Shown: piece after piece, positions 44,613 through 55,550 of the stretch | How positions within the stretch are numbered: the stretch's first letter is position 1 | Layout: every line of letters starts with the position of its first letter | Source of the DNA: Bacteroidia bacterium | Lineage (GTDB): Bacteria; Bacteroidota; Bacteroidia; Flavobacteriales; Flavobacteriaceae | Assembly: GCA_030427585.1 (NCBI GenBank) | Contig: JAUIBW010000015.1 | Location: forward strand, 1 to 64,000 | Length of the DNA stretch: 64,000 nt | Direction of reading: 5' to 3' | Made by a program: the position numbers and the translations under genes | The notes under the pieces: generated by a model | What the model was told of the DNA's origin: nothing | Database searches by the model: none | Seen by the model: only the letters and a program-made list of their open reading frames with translations

Positions 44613-45893
44613 ATGGTACAAGATATTCAGGACAATGAGATAAAAAATCTTATCGCAGAAGAAACAAAACGCCAGGAATACGGAATAGAGCTAATTGCTT
44701 CGGAAAACTTTACATCTAAACAGGTTATGGCCGCTATGGGTTCTTCTCTAACCAATAAATATGCAGAAGGCCTTCCTGGAAAACGATATTATGGGGGTTG
44801 TGAAGTAGTTGATAAGGTAGAGACACTTGCAATTGATAGAGCCGCAAAACTTTTCGGAGCAGAATGGGTAAACGTACAACCGCATTCTGGAGCACAAGCA
44901 AATGCTGCAGTAATGCTAGGTTGCCTTAATCCCGGTGATAAAATATTAGGTTTTGATCTGTCACACGGAGGTCATCTTACACATGGGTCACCGGTTAACT
45001 TTTCTGGTAAACTTTATCAGCCTAGTTTTTATGGAGTAGAAAAAGAAACAGGTCTCATCAATTGGGATACTGTAGCAGAAACAGCAGAAAGAGAAAAACC
45101 TAAACTAATTGTTTGTGGAGCATCTGCCTATAGTCGTGACTGGGATTATGAAAAACTAAGAGCTATTGCAGATCAGGTAGGTGCCTTATTATTGGCAGAC
45201 ATCTCTCATCCGGCAGGATTAATTGCCAAAGGTTTATTAAATGATCCTTTAAAACATTGTCATATTGTAACTACCACAACACATAAAACATTAAGAGGAC
45301 CTAGAGGTGGTATGATTATGATGGGGCAAGATTTTGAAAATCCATGGGGCCATGCCACCAAAAAAGGAGTAACTAAAATGATGTCTAATATTTTGGATAT
45401 GGCTGTTTTTCCTGGAACTCAAGGAGGGCCATTAGAGCATGTAATCGCAGCAAAAGCAGTAGCATTTGGCGAAGCACTTACCGATGATTATAAAGTATAT
45501 GTAGAACAAGTGGCAAAAAATGCCAAAGCGATGTGTGCTGCCTTAATAGAAAGAGGATATGATATTATCTCTAATGGCACAGATAATCACATGGCACTTA
45601 TTGACCTGCGATCAAAAGACATCACAGGAAAATTAGCAGAAAATACATTGATAAAAGCAGATATCACCATTAACAAGAACATGGTACCTTTTGATGATAA
45701 ATCACCATTTGTAACATCTGGTATGCGATTAGGAACATCGGCTATTACAACCAGAGGAATGAAAGAAGATGACATGTATACCATGGTTGGTTTTATAGAT
45801 GAAGTATTGGCAAGTCACGATAATGATGCTAAGATTTCGTCTATAAAAACAGAAGTAAATAACTGGATGAACAATTTTCCATTGTATAAATAA
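44613..45893 (+). CDS. glyA: Serine hydroxymethyltransferase
   Basis: A 426-residue PLP enzyme interconverting serine and glycine with tetrahydrofolate. Landmarks are [13 protein letters not shown] (about 23-35), the [18 protein letters not shown] block and the PLP lysine in [14 protein letters not shown] (about 227). Length is normal. It precedes gcvP by 115 bp and supplies or consumes the glycine and methylene-THF handled by the cleavage system. Confidence 0.98.
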   Translation: MVQDIQDNEIKNLIAEETKRQEYGIELIASENFTSKQVMAAMGSSLTNKYAEGLPGKRYYGGCEVVDKVETLAIDRAAKLFGAEWVNVQPHSGAQANAAVMLGCLNPGDKILGFDLSHGGHLTHGSPVNFSGKLYQPSFYGVEKETGLINWDTVAETAEREKPKLIVCGASAYSRDWDYEKLRAIADQVGALLLADISHPAGLIAKGLLNDPLKHCHIVTTTTHKTLRGPRGGMIMMGQDFENPWGHATKKGVTKMMSNILDMAVFPGTQGGPLEHVIAAKAVAFGEALTDDYKVYVEQVAKNAKAMCAALIERGYDIISNGTDNHMALIDLRSKDITGKLAENTLIKADITINKNMVPFDDKSPFVTSGMRLGTSAITTRGMKEDDMYTMVGFIDEVLASHDNDAKISSIKTEVNNWMNNFPLYK

Positions 45894-46008
45894 AAACAGT
45901 CTAGCAGATAGTTATATTATGAAATGAGCCATATAAACCAAGTTTGTATGTATCGAAAATTTTGAATGGTAAATTCCATCTGACTGTTAAAAAACAATAA
46001 AAAAACAG

Positions 46009-48912
46009 ATGAAAGATCTAAGTACACTTAAACAAGAATTCCTACCCAGACATATAGGTCCTGGTAAAAAGGAAATTGATCAAATGCTAAACGTGATTGG
46101 TGTTTCGTCATTAACACAGTTAATCGATGAAACGGTTCCAAAAAATATTCGTTCTGCAAAACCATTAACATTACCACCAGCCCAAACAGAACTGGAGTTT
46201 CTTACAAGCTTCAAATCTATGATGGAAAACAATAAAGTATTCCGCTCATTTATAGGAATGGGATATCACGATTGTATTGTACCACCCGTTATTCAACGAA
46301 ATATTCTTGAGAACCCGGCCTGGTATACAGCTTACACACCATATCAAGCAGAGATTGCACAAGGTAGATTAGAAGCCTTGATCAACTATCAAACCATGAT
46401 AACCGATCTTACCGGAATGGAGCTTGCCAATGCTTCTCTTTTGGATGAAGCTACAGCTGCAGCAGAAGCTATGACGCTGCTATATCGCGTAAAAAGTAGA
46501 GCAAAAAAACAAGCCAGTACATTCTTTATTGATAAAAAAACATTTCCGCACACTATAGAGCTTATCATAGGCCGTGCAGAACCTATTGGAATTAATGTGG
46601 TTGTTGGAGATATCGCCCAACTTGATATGTCAGACCCTAACCTTTTCGGGCTTCTTATACAATATCCTGATAGTGATGGAGCAATCACTGATCCAACACC
46701 ATATATTACTGAAGCTCAAAAGCATGAAGTAAAAATTGCTATAGCATCAGATCTAATGGCATTAACACATATTACTGCACCAGGTGAAATGGGAGTAGAT
46801 GTAGTTGTTGGTACTTCGCAAAGATTTGGAGTACCTCTGGGGTATGGAGGACCACACGCCGCTTATTTTGCTACAAAAGAAGGATATAAACGTCATATTC
46901 CAGGTAGAATTATTGGAGTAACAGAAGATAGTCATGGCCGCCCTGCATATCGAATGGCATTACAAACGAGAGAGCAACACATTAAACGGGAAAAAGCTAC
47001 TTCTAATATCTGTACTGCACAGGTATTACTTGCTGTAATGGCAGGGATGTACGCCGTCTATCACGGAAAAGATGGTATATCTCAGATCGCCAACAAAATC
47101 CATTTATCAACGGTTAAGCTTAATCAGGAATTAGAGAAACTTGGATACACACAAACCAATATTCACTTTTTTGATACTTTAAAAATAGAAGTAGAAGACA
47201 AAGAAAGTATCAAAAAAATAGCACTGGATAAAGAAATCAATTTTAGGTATTTTGATGACAATCATATAGGGATATCACTGCACGAAAAAACAACATTAAC
47301 AGATCTACAAGATATCATCGAAATCTTCGCTACAGCAAAAGGTAAAATGGTAAGCATAACAGATTGGAAAATTAATGCAACCGCAATCCCTGCTTCTTTG
47401 CAAAGAAAATCTTCTTATTTAGAACACCCTGTATTTAATTCTTATCAGGCAGAACACGAAATGCTTAGATATCTAAAAAGATTAGAAAATAAAGATCTTT
47501 CATTAGTGCATTCTATGATTGCTTTAGGTTCGTGTACTATGAAACTTAATGCTACAACAGAGATGATGCCTTTATCTTGGGGTGAGCTTGCCAATATTCA
47601 TCCTTTTGTTCCCATAAATCAAGCAAAAGGGTACCATCAAATGTTCGAATATTTGGCCTCGTGGCTGGCAGAAATTACCGGTCTATATACTACCTCTCTA
47701 CAACCAAACAGTGGAGCTCAGGGAGAACTTGCAGGTTTAATGGTTATAAAAGCATATTATGCAGATAAAAACCAAACGTATAGAAACATAACTCTTATCC
47801 CCTCCTCTGCACATGGTACCAACCCAGCAACAGCAGCTATGGCAGGGCAACAAGTAGTTATTGTATCCTGTAAAGAAAATGGAGATATCGATATCGATGA
47901 CTTACGGGCTAAAGCCGAAAAATATAAAGATAATTTAATGGCATTAATGGTTACCTACCCATCTACTCACGGTGTTTTTGAAAAAAACATCAAAGAAGCT
48001 TGTGAGATTATTCATGATAATGGAGGAAAAGTATATCTGGATGGAGCAAACCTAAACGCTCAATTAGGACTAACCAGCCCAGGAATTATCGGCGGAGATG
48101 TATGCCATCTTAATCTTCATAAAACCTTTTGTATCCCACATGGTGGTGGTGGACCAGGAATGGGACCTATTGCCGTAAGTAAAGAACTTGCTCCATTTAT
48201 ACCCGGCAATGCCGTAGTAAAAAATGCAGGAGGAGAAAAGGCTATAGCAGCTATCTCTGCAGCACCCTGGGGTAGCGCAAGTATTCTTTCTATTTCTTAT
48301 GCATATATTGCATTAATGGGTGGCGAAGGATTAACCTCTGCGACAAAAATGGCAATTCTAAACGCTAACTACATAAAAGAAAAGCTTGTTGATCATTATC
48401 CTATCCTATTTACTGGAGAAAAAGGGCGCAATGCCCATGAGCTTATTATCGATTGCAGAGCATTTAAAGAAGAAGACATTACCGTAACTGATATTGCAAA
48501 AAGACTTATGGATTACGGATTTCATGCACCAACCGTATCATTTCCTGTTGCAGGAACTATAATGATAGAACCTACAGAAAGTGAAACCATAGAAGAATTA
48601 GATCGTTTTATTGATGCTATGATTAGTATCAGAAATGAAATAAAAGAAATAGCAAACGGAACCGCTTCTAGAGAGCAAAATGTATTAAAAAACGCTCCTC
48701 ATACCATGGAGTTTATCGCCCAAGATAATTGGGATATGCCCTATTCTCGAACCAAAGCAGCTTTTCCGCTACCACATATAAAAAGTAATAAATTCTGGCC
48801 TAGTGTAGGTCGTGTAAATGATGCTCATGGAGACCGAAATTTAATGTGTAGTTGTCTACCTGTTTCGGCTTTTGAAGAAGATACAAAGAATACAGAAATA
48901 ACTATAAACTAA
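46009..48912 (+). CDS. gcvP: Glycine dehydrogenase (P-protein of the glycine cleavage system)
   Basis: A 967-residue PLP enzyme that decarboxylates glycine and passes the aminomethyl group to the lipoyl arm of GcvH. It is the single-chain, homodimer-type P-protein with N- and C-terminal halves joined. [14 protein letters not shown] opens the protein, and the PLP lysine is in [20 protein letters not shown] in the second half. It is one base from gcvT, so translation is coupled. Confidence 0.98.
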   Translation: MKDLSTLKQEFLPRHIGPGKKEIDQMLNVIGVSSLTQLIDETVPKNIRSAKPLTLPPAQTELEFLTSFKSMMENNKVFRSFIGMGYHDCIVPPVIQRNILENPAWYTAYTPYQAEIAQGRLEALINYQTMITDLTGMELANASLLDEATAAAEAMTLLYRVKSRAKKQASTFFIDKKTFPHTIELIIGRAEPIGINVVVGDIAQLDMSDPNLFGLLIQYPDSDGAITDPTPYITEAQKHEVKIAIASDLMALTHITAPGEMGVDVVVGTSQRFGVPLGYGGPHAAYFATKEGYKRHIPGRIIGVTEDSHGRPAYRMALQTREQHIKREKATSNICTAQVLLAVMAGMYAVYHGKDGISQIANKIHLSTVKLNQELEKLGYTQTNIHFFDTLKIEVEDKESIKKIALDKEINFRYFDDNHIGISLHEKTTLTDLQDIIEIFATAKGKMVSITDWKINATAIPASLQRKSSYLEHPVFNSYQAEHEMLRYLKRLENKDLSLVHSMIALGSCTMKLNATTEMMPLSWGELANIHPFVPINQAKGYHQMFEYLASWLAEITGLYTTSLQPNSGAQGELAGLMVIKAYYADKNQTYRNITLIPSSAHGTNPATAAMAGQQVVIVSCKENGDIDIDDLRAKAEKYKDNLMALMVTYPSTHGVFEKNIKEACEIIHDNGGKVYLDGANLNAQLGLTSPGIIGGDVCHLNLHKTFCIPHGGGGPGMGPIAVSKELAPFIPGNAVVKNAGGEKAIAAISAAPWGSASILSISYAYIALMGGEGLTSATKMAILNANYIKEKLVDHYPILFTGEKGRNAHELIIDCRAFKEEDITVTDIAKRLMDYGFHAPTVSFPVAGTIMIEPTESETIEELDRFIDAMISIRNEIKEIANGTASREQNVLKNAPHTMEFIAQDNWDMPYSRTKAAFPLPHIKSNKFWPSVGRVNDAHGDRNLMCSCLPVSAFEEDTKNTEITIN

Positions 48913-48913
48913 T

Positions 48914-50008
48914 ATGGAAACAGAACTAATAAGTATAGCTCTCGAAGCTAAGCACCAGGAATTGGGAGCAAAAATGGTCCCATTTGCAGGATATTTAATG
49001 CCTCTTCAATATACCTCTGTAGTACAGGAGCATAAAACCGTAAGAGAAGGTGTTGGTATATTTGACGTATCCCATATGGGTGAATTTATCCTTAGAGGAC
49101 CTAAAGCGTTAGATTTAATTCAGAAAATAAGTAGTAATGACGTCACTAAATTAAATATTGGAAGTGCACAGTATTCTTGTATGCCTAATGATAAAGGTGG
49201 TGTTGTAGATGATCTTATTATCTATAAACTAGGTGACGAAGAATATCTTTTGGTAGTTAATGCCTCTAATATTGAGAAGGACTGGAACTGGATAAAAAGT
49301 CATAATACAGATAATGTAGAGATGATTGATCGTTCTAATGAAATATCACTTTTTGCCGTACAAGGACCACTCGCAAGCCGGGTTTTACAAAAACTTACAA
49401 AAGTAACACTTGCTGATATTCCATACTACACTTTTGTTATAGGTGAAATAGGAGGAATACAAGATGTAATCATTTCTGCTACAGGATATACCGGTGCAGG
49501 AGGTTTTGAGCTTTATGTTCCTAATTCTGGAGCAGAACAGCTTTGGGATGCAATTCTCGAAACCGGAAAAGAAGACAACATTCAACCTATCGGACTTGGT
49601 GCCAGAGATACATTACGATTAGAAATGGGATTCTGTTTGTATGGAAATGATATTGATGATACGACCTCTCCATTAGAAGCGGGATTAGGCTGGATTACAA
49701 AATTCACCAAACCTTTTATTAACTCTGAAGCTTTACAAAAACAAAAAGCAGAGGGAATTACTCGAAGATTAGTTGGTTTTGAAATGATAGAAAAAGGTAT
49801 CCCAAGAGCTGGATATACAATATATAATGAAAATGATGAACGTATCGGAAAAGTAACTTCTGGAAGTCAATCACCAATATTAGAAAAAGGAATAGGACTT
49901 GGGTATGTAACTATTCCCCACGCTAAAGCAGATAGTACCATTTTTATCGAAATTCGAAATAAGCGCATCAAAGCAATAGTTAAAAAAACACCTTTTATAA
50001 AAAAATAA
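48914..50008 (+). CDS. gcvT: Aminomethyltransferase (T-protein)
   Basis: A 364-residue folate-dependent enzyme releasing ammonia from the aminomethyl-lipoyl group and forming methylene-THF. Landmarks are [16 protein letters not shown] near the start, [11 protein letters not shown] (about 47-57), and [28 protein letters not shown] near 240, which contains the folate-binding acidic residue. It follows gcvP directly and is 4 bp from gcvH. Confidence 0.97.
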   Translation: METELISIALEAKHQELGAKMVPFAGYLMPLQYTSVVQEHKTVREGVGIFDVSHMGEFILRGPKALDLIQKISSNDVTKLNIGSAQYSCMPNDKGGVVDDLIIYKLGDEEYLLVVNASNIEKDWNWIKSHNTDNVEMIDRSNEISLFAVQGPLASRVLQKLTKVTLADIPYYTFVIGEIGGIQDVIISATGYTGAGGFELYVPNSGAEQLWDAILETGKEDNIQPIGLGARDTLRLEMGFCLYGNDIDDTTSPLEAGLGWITKFTKPFINSEALQKQKAEGITRRLVGFEMIEKGIPRAGYTIYNENDERIGKVTSGSQSPILEKGIGLGYVTIPHAKADSTIFIEIRNKRIKAIVKKTPFIKK

Positions 50009-50012
50009 AACT

Positions 50013-50396
50013 ATGAACATTCCAGAAGAATTAAAATATAGTAAAGATCACGAATGGATCAGAGTAGAGAACAATATTGCTCATATAGGCATTACAGATT
50101 TTGCGCAAAGTGAATTAGGAGATATCGTTTATGTAGAACTCGAATCTTTGGATGAAGAACTTAATGAAGGAGAAGTAATGGGATCTATTGAAGCAGTTAA
50201 AACCGTTTCTGATATTTTTATGCCAGTTTCGGGTACTGTTATTGAAATTAATGAAGAGCTGGAGTCAAATCCGGAAATGGTAAATTCTGATCCCTATACC
50301 GATGGTTGGCTTGCTAAAATAGAAATCTCTAATCCAGATGAGATTAACGATCTATTAGATGCTAATGCGTATAAAAAATTAATAGGAGCAGAATAA
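50013..50396 (+). CDS. gcvH: Glycine cleavage system H protein
   Basis: A 127-residue lipoyl carrier. The lipoylated lysine is Lys63 in [34 protein letters not shown] and the C-terminal [20 protein letters not shown] are family landmarks. Last of the gcvPTH genes. No lpd (L-protein) gene is present nearby, as is usual since it is shared with other complexes. Confidence 0.97.
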   Translation: MNIPEELKYSKDHEWIRVENNIAHIGITDFAQSELGDIVYVELESLDEELNEGEVMGSIEAVKTVSDIFMPVSGTVIEINEELESNPEMVNSDPYTDGWLAKIEISNPDEINDLLDANAYKKLIGAE

Positions 50397-50564
50397 CAGT
50401 TATTCTTCAAAAAACAAGATGATTTTACACCAACATGCTTTTTAACGATAAATTCATAATTATATCGAGAAATCTAGGAAAAGAATATATGTTATTTTTT
50501 CTATAAAGCAACGGTTTGTTGTATCTTAGATATTCTTATATTTTTTAATTTAAAAACTCACAAC

Positions 50565-50765
50565 ATGGCGATTATTAAAGTTATCGAAGTATTAGCAAAT
50601 TCTGAAAAAAGCTGGGAAGATGCTACTAGAAATGCTGTAAAACAAGCTAGTAAATCTGTAAAAAACATTAGATCTGCTTATGTTGCAGATCAAAGTGTTG
50701 TGGTTAAAGACGATGATGTAACAGAATTTAGAGTGAACTTAAAAATCTCTTTTGAAGTAAAATAA
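50565..50765 (+). CDS. Dodecin family flavin-binding protein
   Basis: A 66-residue protein matching dodecin: [23 protein letters not shown] at the start and [11 protein letters not shown] at the end. Dodecins form hollow dodecamers that store or buffer flavins. The usual flavin-stacking Trp is present at position 17. It is separated from gcvH by about 170 bp and has its own terminator. Confidence 0.95.
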   Translation: MAIIKVIEVLANSEKSWEDATRNAVKQASKSVKNIRSAYVADQSVVVKDDDVTEFRVNLKISFEVK

Positions 50766-50786
50766 CAAGTTGTATTACTTCTTTAT

Positions 50787-50819
50787 AAAAAGCATCCTGA
50801 TGTATTCGGGATGCTTTTT
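50787..50819 (+). terminator. Terminator after the dodecin gene
   Basis: AAAAAGCATCCTGA pairs with TTCGGGATGCTTTTT around a 4-nt loop. It lies inside the track's N-terminal extension of the next ORF, which argues against that extension. Confidence 0.9.
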
Positions 50820-50850
50820 ATATTTTTATGCATTACTAAAATCGACTCTG

Positions 50851-52956
50851 GTGAAATATTTATGTATCATTACATTATCACTATTATTCACGACATGCAC
50901 AAGTCAAAATAAACCACCTATGGAACAACATGCTTATACTAATGATCTTATTCATGAAACCAGTCCATATCTCTTGCAACATGCACACAATCCTGTAAAT
51001 TGGAAGCCCTGGGGAGAAGAAGCTCTACAAGAAGCCAAAAAAGAAAACAAGCTTATTATTGTAAGTATAGGATACGCAGCTTGCCATTGGTGTCATGTTA
51101 TGGAGCATGAAAGCTTTGAAGATCCTAAGGTAGCAGAAATTATGAATGCGAACTATGTAAACATTAAAGTAGATCGTGAAGAACGCCCAGATATAGACCA
51201 GGTATATATGAGCGCAGTACAATTAATGACTGGTAGTGGTGGCTGGCCTCTTAATATGGTTGTATTACCTGACGGAAGGCCTGTTTGGGGAGGTACCTAT
51301 TTTCCTAAAGGAAATTGGGTTGATGCCTTAAAACAAATTGCAAATTTATATGAAAAACAACCCGATAAGCTCATAGAATATGCCGAAAAACTAGAACAAG
51401 GAATTAAAGCTATAGATCTTATCGAAGTAAATACCAGTGCTATTAATTTTGACAAAGAATTTATAGCAGCTTCTGTAAAAGAATGGAGTTCTCATTTTGA
51501 TCATCAAAAAGGAGGTACAAAACGAGTTCCTAAATTTATGATGCCCAATAATTATCATTTCCTTCTTCGGTATGCCTATCAAACTAAAGATGAAACACTA
51601 CTAAAATTTGTAAAAAACACCTTGACAAAAATGTCATATGGTGGCGTATATGATCATGTTGGAGGAGGGTTTGCGCGATACTCTACAGATGGAAAATGGC
51701 ATGTCCCCCACTTCGAGAAAATGTTATATGACAATGCTCAATTAGTAAGTCTGTATTCTGATGCTTTTTTAGTTACCAAAGATTCCTGGTTTAAAGATGT
51801 GGTGTATGAAACTTTAGATTTTGTAGCAAGAGAGCTTACTAATAAAGAAGGCGCTTTTTATTCGTCTTTAGATGCAGATAGTAACACTTTGGATGGAGAG
51901 CTAGAAGAAGGTGCTTTTTATGTATGGACCAAAAAAGAATTAAAAAAAATAGTACCTGATCATGACTATCCCCTTTTTACTGATTATTATAATATAAATT
52001 CGTACGGTTTCTGGGAAAAAGGAAACTATGTTTTAATTAGAAAGGATGCCCATCAAAAATTTTGTAGTGATCATAACATTGATAGTGAAGTCTTGATTAA
52101 AAAGATTGCTCAATGGAAACAAATTTTACTCCACGAACGTGAAAAACGCTCTCGACCACGATTAGATGATAAAACCTTAACCTCCTGGAATGCTTTAATG
52201 TTAAAAGGCTATTTGGATGCTTACAGGGTTTTTGGCGAGAAAAGGTTTTTGGATGCTGCGATAAAAAATGCAAATTTCATCAAGACCACTCAATTAAAAA
52301 ATGATACATCTTTATTTCATAATTACAAAAATGACAAAAGTACCATTAATGGATATTTAGAAGATTATGCACTAGTCATTGAAGCCTTCATTGCCTTATA
52401 TCAAAACACATTTGATCCAGAATGGTTAAAGATATCAGAACAACTTACACAATATACTTTACACCACTTTTTTAGTAAAAACAAAAACATATTCTACTTT
52501 ACTTCTGATCAAGACCCAAAACTTATTACACGTACTATAGAATACAGTGATAATGTAATCCCTGCATCTAATTCGATCATGGCTAAAAACTTATTTCTAC
52601 TATCTCATTATTTTAATCGTCCTAACTACAAAAAAATAAGTCAAAAAATGCTACATAATATTAAACCACAAATCAAATCTTATGCATCGGGATATTCTAA
52701 TTGGTTAGATCTTATGCTCAATTTTTCTTTTGACTTTTATGAATTGGTTATAATAGGTAAAGAAGCAAAAATTAAATTAAAAGAAGTAAGTCAAACTTAT
52801 ATTCCAAATAAATTAATAGCGGGAGGTACATCAGATTCTGATACCGCCTTATTAAAAAACAGATTTGTTAAAGACAAAACTTTGTTTTATTTATGTGTAA
52901 ATAATTCATGTAAATATCCAATTGAAGAATTTAAAGACATTTTACCTTTAGAATAA
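50851..52956 (+). CDS. DUF255 thioredoxin-fold lipoprotein (YyaL/SPATA20 family)
   Basis: A large protein with an N-terminal thioredoxin-fold domain and a C-terminal six-hairpin glycosidase-like domain. I choose the GTG at 50851 (701 residues), giving [16 protein letters not shown] with a lipobox Cys at 16; the longer ORF runs back through the dodecin terminator. The hallmark [15 protein letters not shown] precedes the CxxC motif in ACHWCHVM, followed by [16 protein letters not shown]-type sequence. [14 protein letters not shown] is also conserved. Members are usually cytosolic, so a lipoprotein form is notable. Function unknown. Confidence 0.87.
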   Translation: MKYLCIITLSLLFTTCTSQNKPPMEQHAYTNDLIHETSPYLLQHAHNPVNWKPWGEEALQEAKKENKLIIVSIGYAACHWCHVMEHESFEDPKVAEIMNANYVNIKVDREERPDIDQVYMSAVQLMTGSGGWPLNMVVLPDGRPVWGGTYFPKGNWVDALKQIANLYEKQPDKLIEYAEKLEQGIKAIDLIEVNTSAINFDKEFIAASVKEWSSHFDHQKGGTKRVPKFMMPNNYHFLLRYAYQTKDETLLKFVKNTLTKMSYGGVYDHVGGGFARYSTDGKWHVPHFEKMLYDNAQLVSLYSDAFLVTKDSWFKDVVYETLDFVARELTNKEGAFYSSLDADSNTLDGELEEGAFYVWTKKELKKIVPDHDYPLFTDYYNINSYGFWEKGNYVLIRKDAHQKFCSDHNIDSEVLIKKIAQWKQILLHEREKRSRPRLDDKTLTSWNALMLKGYLDAYRVFGEKRFLDAAIKNANFIKTTQLKNDTSLFHNYKNDKSTINGYLEDYALVIEAFIALYQNTFDPEWLKISEQLTQYTLHHFFSKNKNIFYFTSDQDPKLITRTIEYSDNVIPASNSIMAKNLFLLSHYFNRPNYKKISQKMLHNIKPQIKSYASGYSNWLDLMLNFSFDFYELVIIGKEAKIKLKEVSQTYIPNKLIAGGTSDSDTALLKNRFVKDKTLFYLCVNNSCKYPIEEFKDILPLE

Positions 52957-53080
52957 GTACCTTTAGGAAAAACCTATAAGATATTCAACTGAAACCAATA
53001 TTTCAATTTTAATTTGTATTGGCGTGGTTTTTGAATCAAATAAATATAATATTTCAATACCAATCCAAAATTTACTTATC

Positions 53081-53788
53081 ATGAAAAAAATGATCTTATT
53101 TTTTATAGTTTCCATGTTTGCATTTGCAGTGAATGCTCAAATAGGAACTGCTCATGGGGAGTTTTTAACTCCTTTATTCCAAACACACAAGGATATTAAA
53201 AACCCTAAAAACTCAAATAATATTCAAGGTAAAACAAAAGGGTCTCCATATGAAAATGAAAAGTTTGAATTAGGCGAAATCGTACATATGAGTTCTAAAC
53301 AAAAAATTAAAAAACTATTTTTGCGATATAATGTATTTGACGATCAAATAGAAGTAAGCAAGACTTCAGAAGTTTCTGAATTACATGGTCTTCTTAAGAG
53401 CGAACACATATATGCCCGTATTAATAATAAAGAATATCATTATAAGAAGTACAAAGATTTAAAAAATCAAACTAAGAAAGGATATTTAATCAAACTTAGA
53501 AGTAATACTAAAATCAGTTTATACAAATTACTTGAAAAAAAATATACCAAAGCCAAAATTGCAAATACTTCATACCATAAAAATACTCCTGCAAAGTTCA
53601 CCGATCAACATACCTATTATTTAGAAATAAACGAACAACTATTCCTTGTTAGTTCAAATAAAAAGAAAACTGTAAGTATCTTTCCTGAAAACCAAAAAGA
53701 AGTAAAAGATTTTATTAAGAAGGAAAGTTTAAATTTAAAGAAAGAAAAGGACTTGGTTAAACTAGTAAATTTCTATGGCACATTATAA
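53081..53788 (+). CDS. Secreted protein of unknown function, paralogue A
   Basis: I choose the ATG at 53081 (235 residues), giving the signal peptide MKKMILFFIVSMFAFAVNAQ; the track's upstream 19 residues are not signal-like. The mature part is rich in Lys and Tyr and contains LRYNVFDDQIEV, YARINNKEYHYKKYKD, KKGYLIKLRSNTKISLYK, and a C-terminal KEVKDFIKKESLNLKKEKDLVKLVNFY. The same layout, weakly conserved, occurs in the next gene, so they are tandem paralogues. Not recognised as a named family. Confidence 0.75.
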   Translation: MKKMILFFIVSMFAFAVNAQIGTAHGEFLTPLFQTHKDIKNPKNSNNIQGKTKGSPYENEKFELGEIVHMSSKQKIKKLFLRYNVFDDQIEVSKTSEVSELHGLLKSEHIYARINNKEYHYKKYKDLKNQTKKGYLIKLRSNTKISLYKLLEKKYTKAKIANTSYHKNTPAKFTDQHTYYLEINEQLFLVSSNKKKTVSIFPENQKEVKDFIKKESLNLKKEKDLVKLVNFYGTL

Positions 53789-54115
53789 TATTTTTTTAAG
53801 TAATGTGACAAAAAGCGCTTAATCACTTTTTATTTTTCGCTATCTTAAAAATGTTAAAAAAACAGTATTTTATAGATTTTTTCACCCTATTAAACTGTAA
53901 ATAAATATTTTAAACGTAGTCTAAATCCTACATTAATTACGGTTTTTCCGTAAAATACCTATGTGAATTATCTATTAAAAACGCAATTTTATTCCTAATA
54001 ATTTAACGCTTTATGTGTTTGAATTATGAAATTCGTAAAAATTTGATCAAAAAAACATATTAATTGTATTTAAATTCTTATTTCTTTAAGTTTATTACAC
54101 CTAAATCGAAAAACT
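53789..54115. other. 327-bp intergenic region before paralogue B
   Basis: No gene is seen. It carries the 17-bp palindrome TTACGGTTTTTCCGTAA at 53937 and otherwise AT-rich leader sequence. A weak GTGA-TCAC hairpin with T-run after 53788 may end the upstream gene. Confidence 0.55.
53937..53953. promoter_or_regulatory. 17-bp palindrome TTACGG-TTTTT-CCGTAA
   Basis: Same length and arms as the palindrome at 17603. It ends 162 bp before the start of the secreted protein at 54116. The sequence just after it (CCGTAAAATACCTATGTGAATT) resembles that after the first copy. Confidence 0.5.
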
Positions 54116-54823
54116 ATGAGAAGAATATTACTTTTTTTATGCTTAATAGCATCGTCTGCATTATTTGCACAATTACCCAAAAATTTACTTACACCTACCA
54201 CCAGAGTTTCTTTATATGATGATTACGATGGTAGTATTTATATGAAGAGTCGTTATAAAGAATCGAGTGTTATTGATGAGAAATCAGGAACTTTTGATGC
54301 TAAACTTAAGTATAACATTTATTCTGATGCTCTAGAATATAACTCGCAATCCAAATTATATGAAGTGGCTAAACGCCCAACGATTCATGCTCGAATCGAT
54401 GGTGATTATTTCTATTACTGTGAATTCAAAAATCAACGAGGAAGTAATAGAGATGGTTATTATGTATTAGTAGAATTAACCGATAGATATCGTATTTATA
54501 AGAAATTTACATTAAAGATAAAAGATCCCGAAAAAACAGGTCCGATAATAAGTGGCCCTTCTGATCCAGGAACACTTAGAATGATTACTTCATATTACCT
54601 TGAAGAATCAGGTGTTATCATGGAATTACCAATGAACAAAAAAGAAATGCTTGCTGCATTTAATGATAAAGAAAACGAATTAAAAGATTATATAAAAAAA
54701 GAAAGAATTCGTTTGAAAAAAGAAGAAGATTTAATTCGACTTGTAGCTAGATATAATGCTCTAAAAAGCTCTGATTCTAACCTGTCACGAAGTCTTTTAA
54801 GTAATACGGATCGAGGTAACTAA
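54116..54823 (+). CDS. Secreted protein of unknown function, paralogue B
   Basis: A 235-residue protein with a signal peptide (about 1-19, ending SALFAQ). The mature part aligns in layout with the gene at 53081: LKYNIYSDALEY, IHARIDGDYFYYCEFK, RDGYYVLVEL, and ELKDYIKKERIRLKKEEDLIRLVARY near the end. Its last 47 bp overlap the 3' end of the converging tsaB gene, so the short unshared tail may be recent. Family unknown. Confidence 0.78.
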   Translation: MRRILLFLCLIASSALFAQLPKNLLTPTTRVSLYDDYDGSIYMKSRYKESSVIDEKSGTFDAKLKYNIYSDALEYNSQSKLYEVAKRPTIHARIDGDYFYYCEFKNQRGSNRDGYYVLVELTDRYRIYKKFTLKIKDPEKTGPIISGPSDPGTLRMITSYYLEESGVIMELPMNKKEMLAAFNDKENELKDYIKKERIRLKKEEDLIRLVARYNALKSSDSNLSRSLLSNTDRGN

Positions 54824-55439
54824 CATCTTCAAAATCTTTTTTCAAAAATTTAGGATAACTTAACATTGCCATCTCATTTGCAGATGGCAATTTGTTTTGT
54901 ATAAATACGGCATTAGCATCACTGCAAATAGTCGAAAACTTTTCTACACCATTTCCTATAAAATATACTTTTTTCTCTCGTAAATATGTTTCAAAAGAAG
55001 TGTCGGTAAGAATTTCTGCCTCTGTTTTTCTTATTTCTTCATATGTATTTGTAAAAACGGCAGAATACACTTCCATTCTTCGAGCATCTAGCATAGGAAC
55101 AATATAACTATCTTTTTCTTGTGATATCTGCAATGCTAATGAGTGCAGAGTGGGCACAGCTATTAATGGGATATCTAATGCATAGCATAACCCTTTTGCT
55201 GCCGATACTCCTATTCTTAATCCTGTATACGAACCGGGGCCTTTACTAATCGAAATCGCAGAGAGATCTTTAGGTACCAACCCGGCTTCCTTAATAACTT
55301 TATCAATAAAATTGTGCAACCGTTCTGCATGAGAATATGTACTATCATAATCCTCTTCTAATTCAATTACCTTTTTGTCATTAGCCAAAGCTACAGAACA
55401 ATTCGTTGTTGAAGTTTCTATGCAAAGGATATAAGCCAT
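54777..55439 (-). CDS. tsaB: tRNA threonylcarbamoyladenosine biosynthesis protein TsaB
   Basis: A 220-residue partner of TsaD needed for t6A modification of tRNAs reading ANN codons. Landmarks are ILCIETSTTNCSVALA at the start, YSHAERLHNFIDKVI (about 34-48), the ISKGPGSYTGLRIGVSAAKG block (about 68-87) and MLDARRMEVYSA near 117. The C-terminal DPYYLKDFV is typical of flavobacterial TsaB, so the overlap with the opposite gene is probably genuine. Confidence 0.95.
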   Translation of the reverse strand: MAYILCIETSTTNCSVALANDKKVIELEEDYDSTYSHAERLHNFIDKVIKEAGLVPKDLSAISISKGPGSYTGLRIGVSAAKGLCYALDIPLIAVPTLHSLALQISQEKDSYIVPMLDARRMEVYSAVFTNTYEEIRKTEAEILTDTSFETYLREKKVYFIGNGVEKFSTICSDANAVFIQNKLPSANEMAMLSYPKFLKKDFEDVSYLDPYYLKDFVTG

Positions 55440-55455
55440 CTATCAAAAATTTAGG

Positions 55456-55463
55456 CAAAGATA
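55456..55463 (-). promoter_or_regulatory. Candidate -7 promoter element for tsaB
   Basis: On the minus strand TATCTTTG matches TAnnTTTG, 16 bases before the tsaB start. Confidence 0.45.
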
Positions 55464-55550
55464 ATTTAATTAGACATATCCATGATCAAATGTTTTATTG
55501 AAGTTTTAATTCATAGAATTTTTATAAGTGTCTAAAACTACTACTGGTTT

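Noticed and set aside
50770-50850. N-terminal extension of the DUF255 gene
   Set aside because: It runs through the dodecin terminator; the GTG at 50851 gives a lipoprotein signal.
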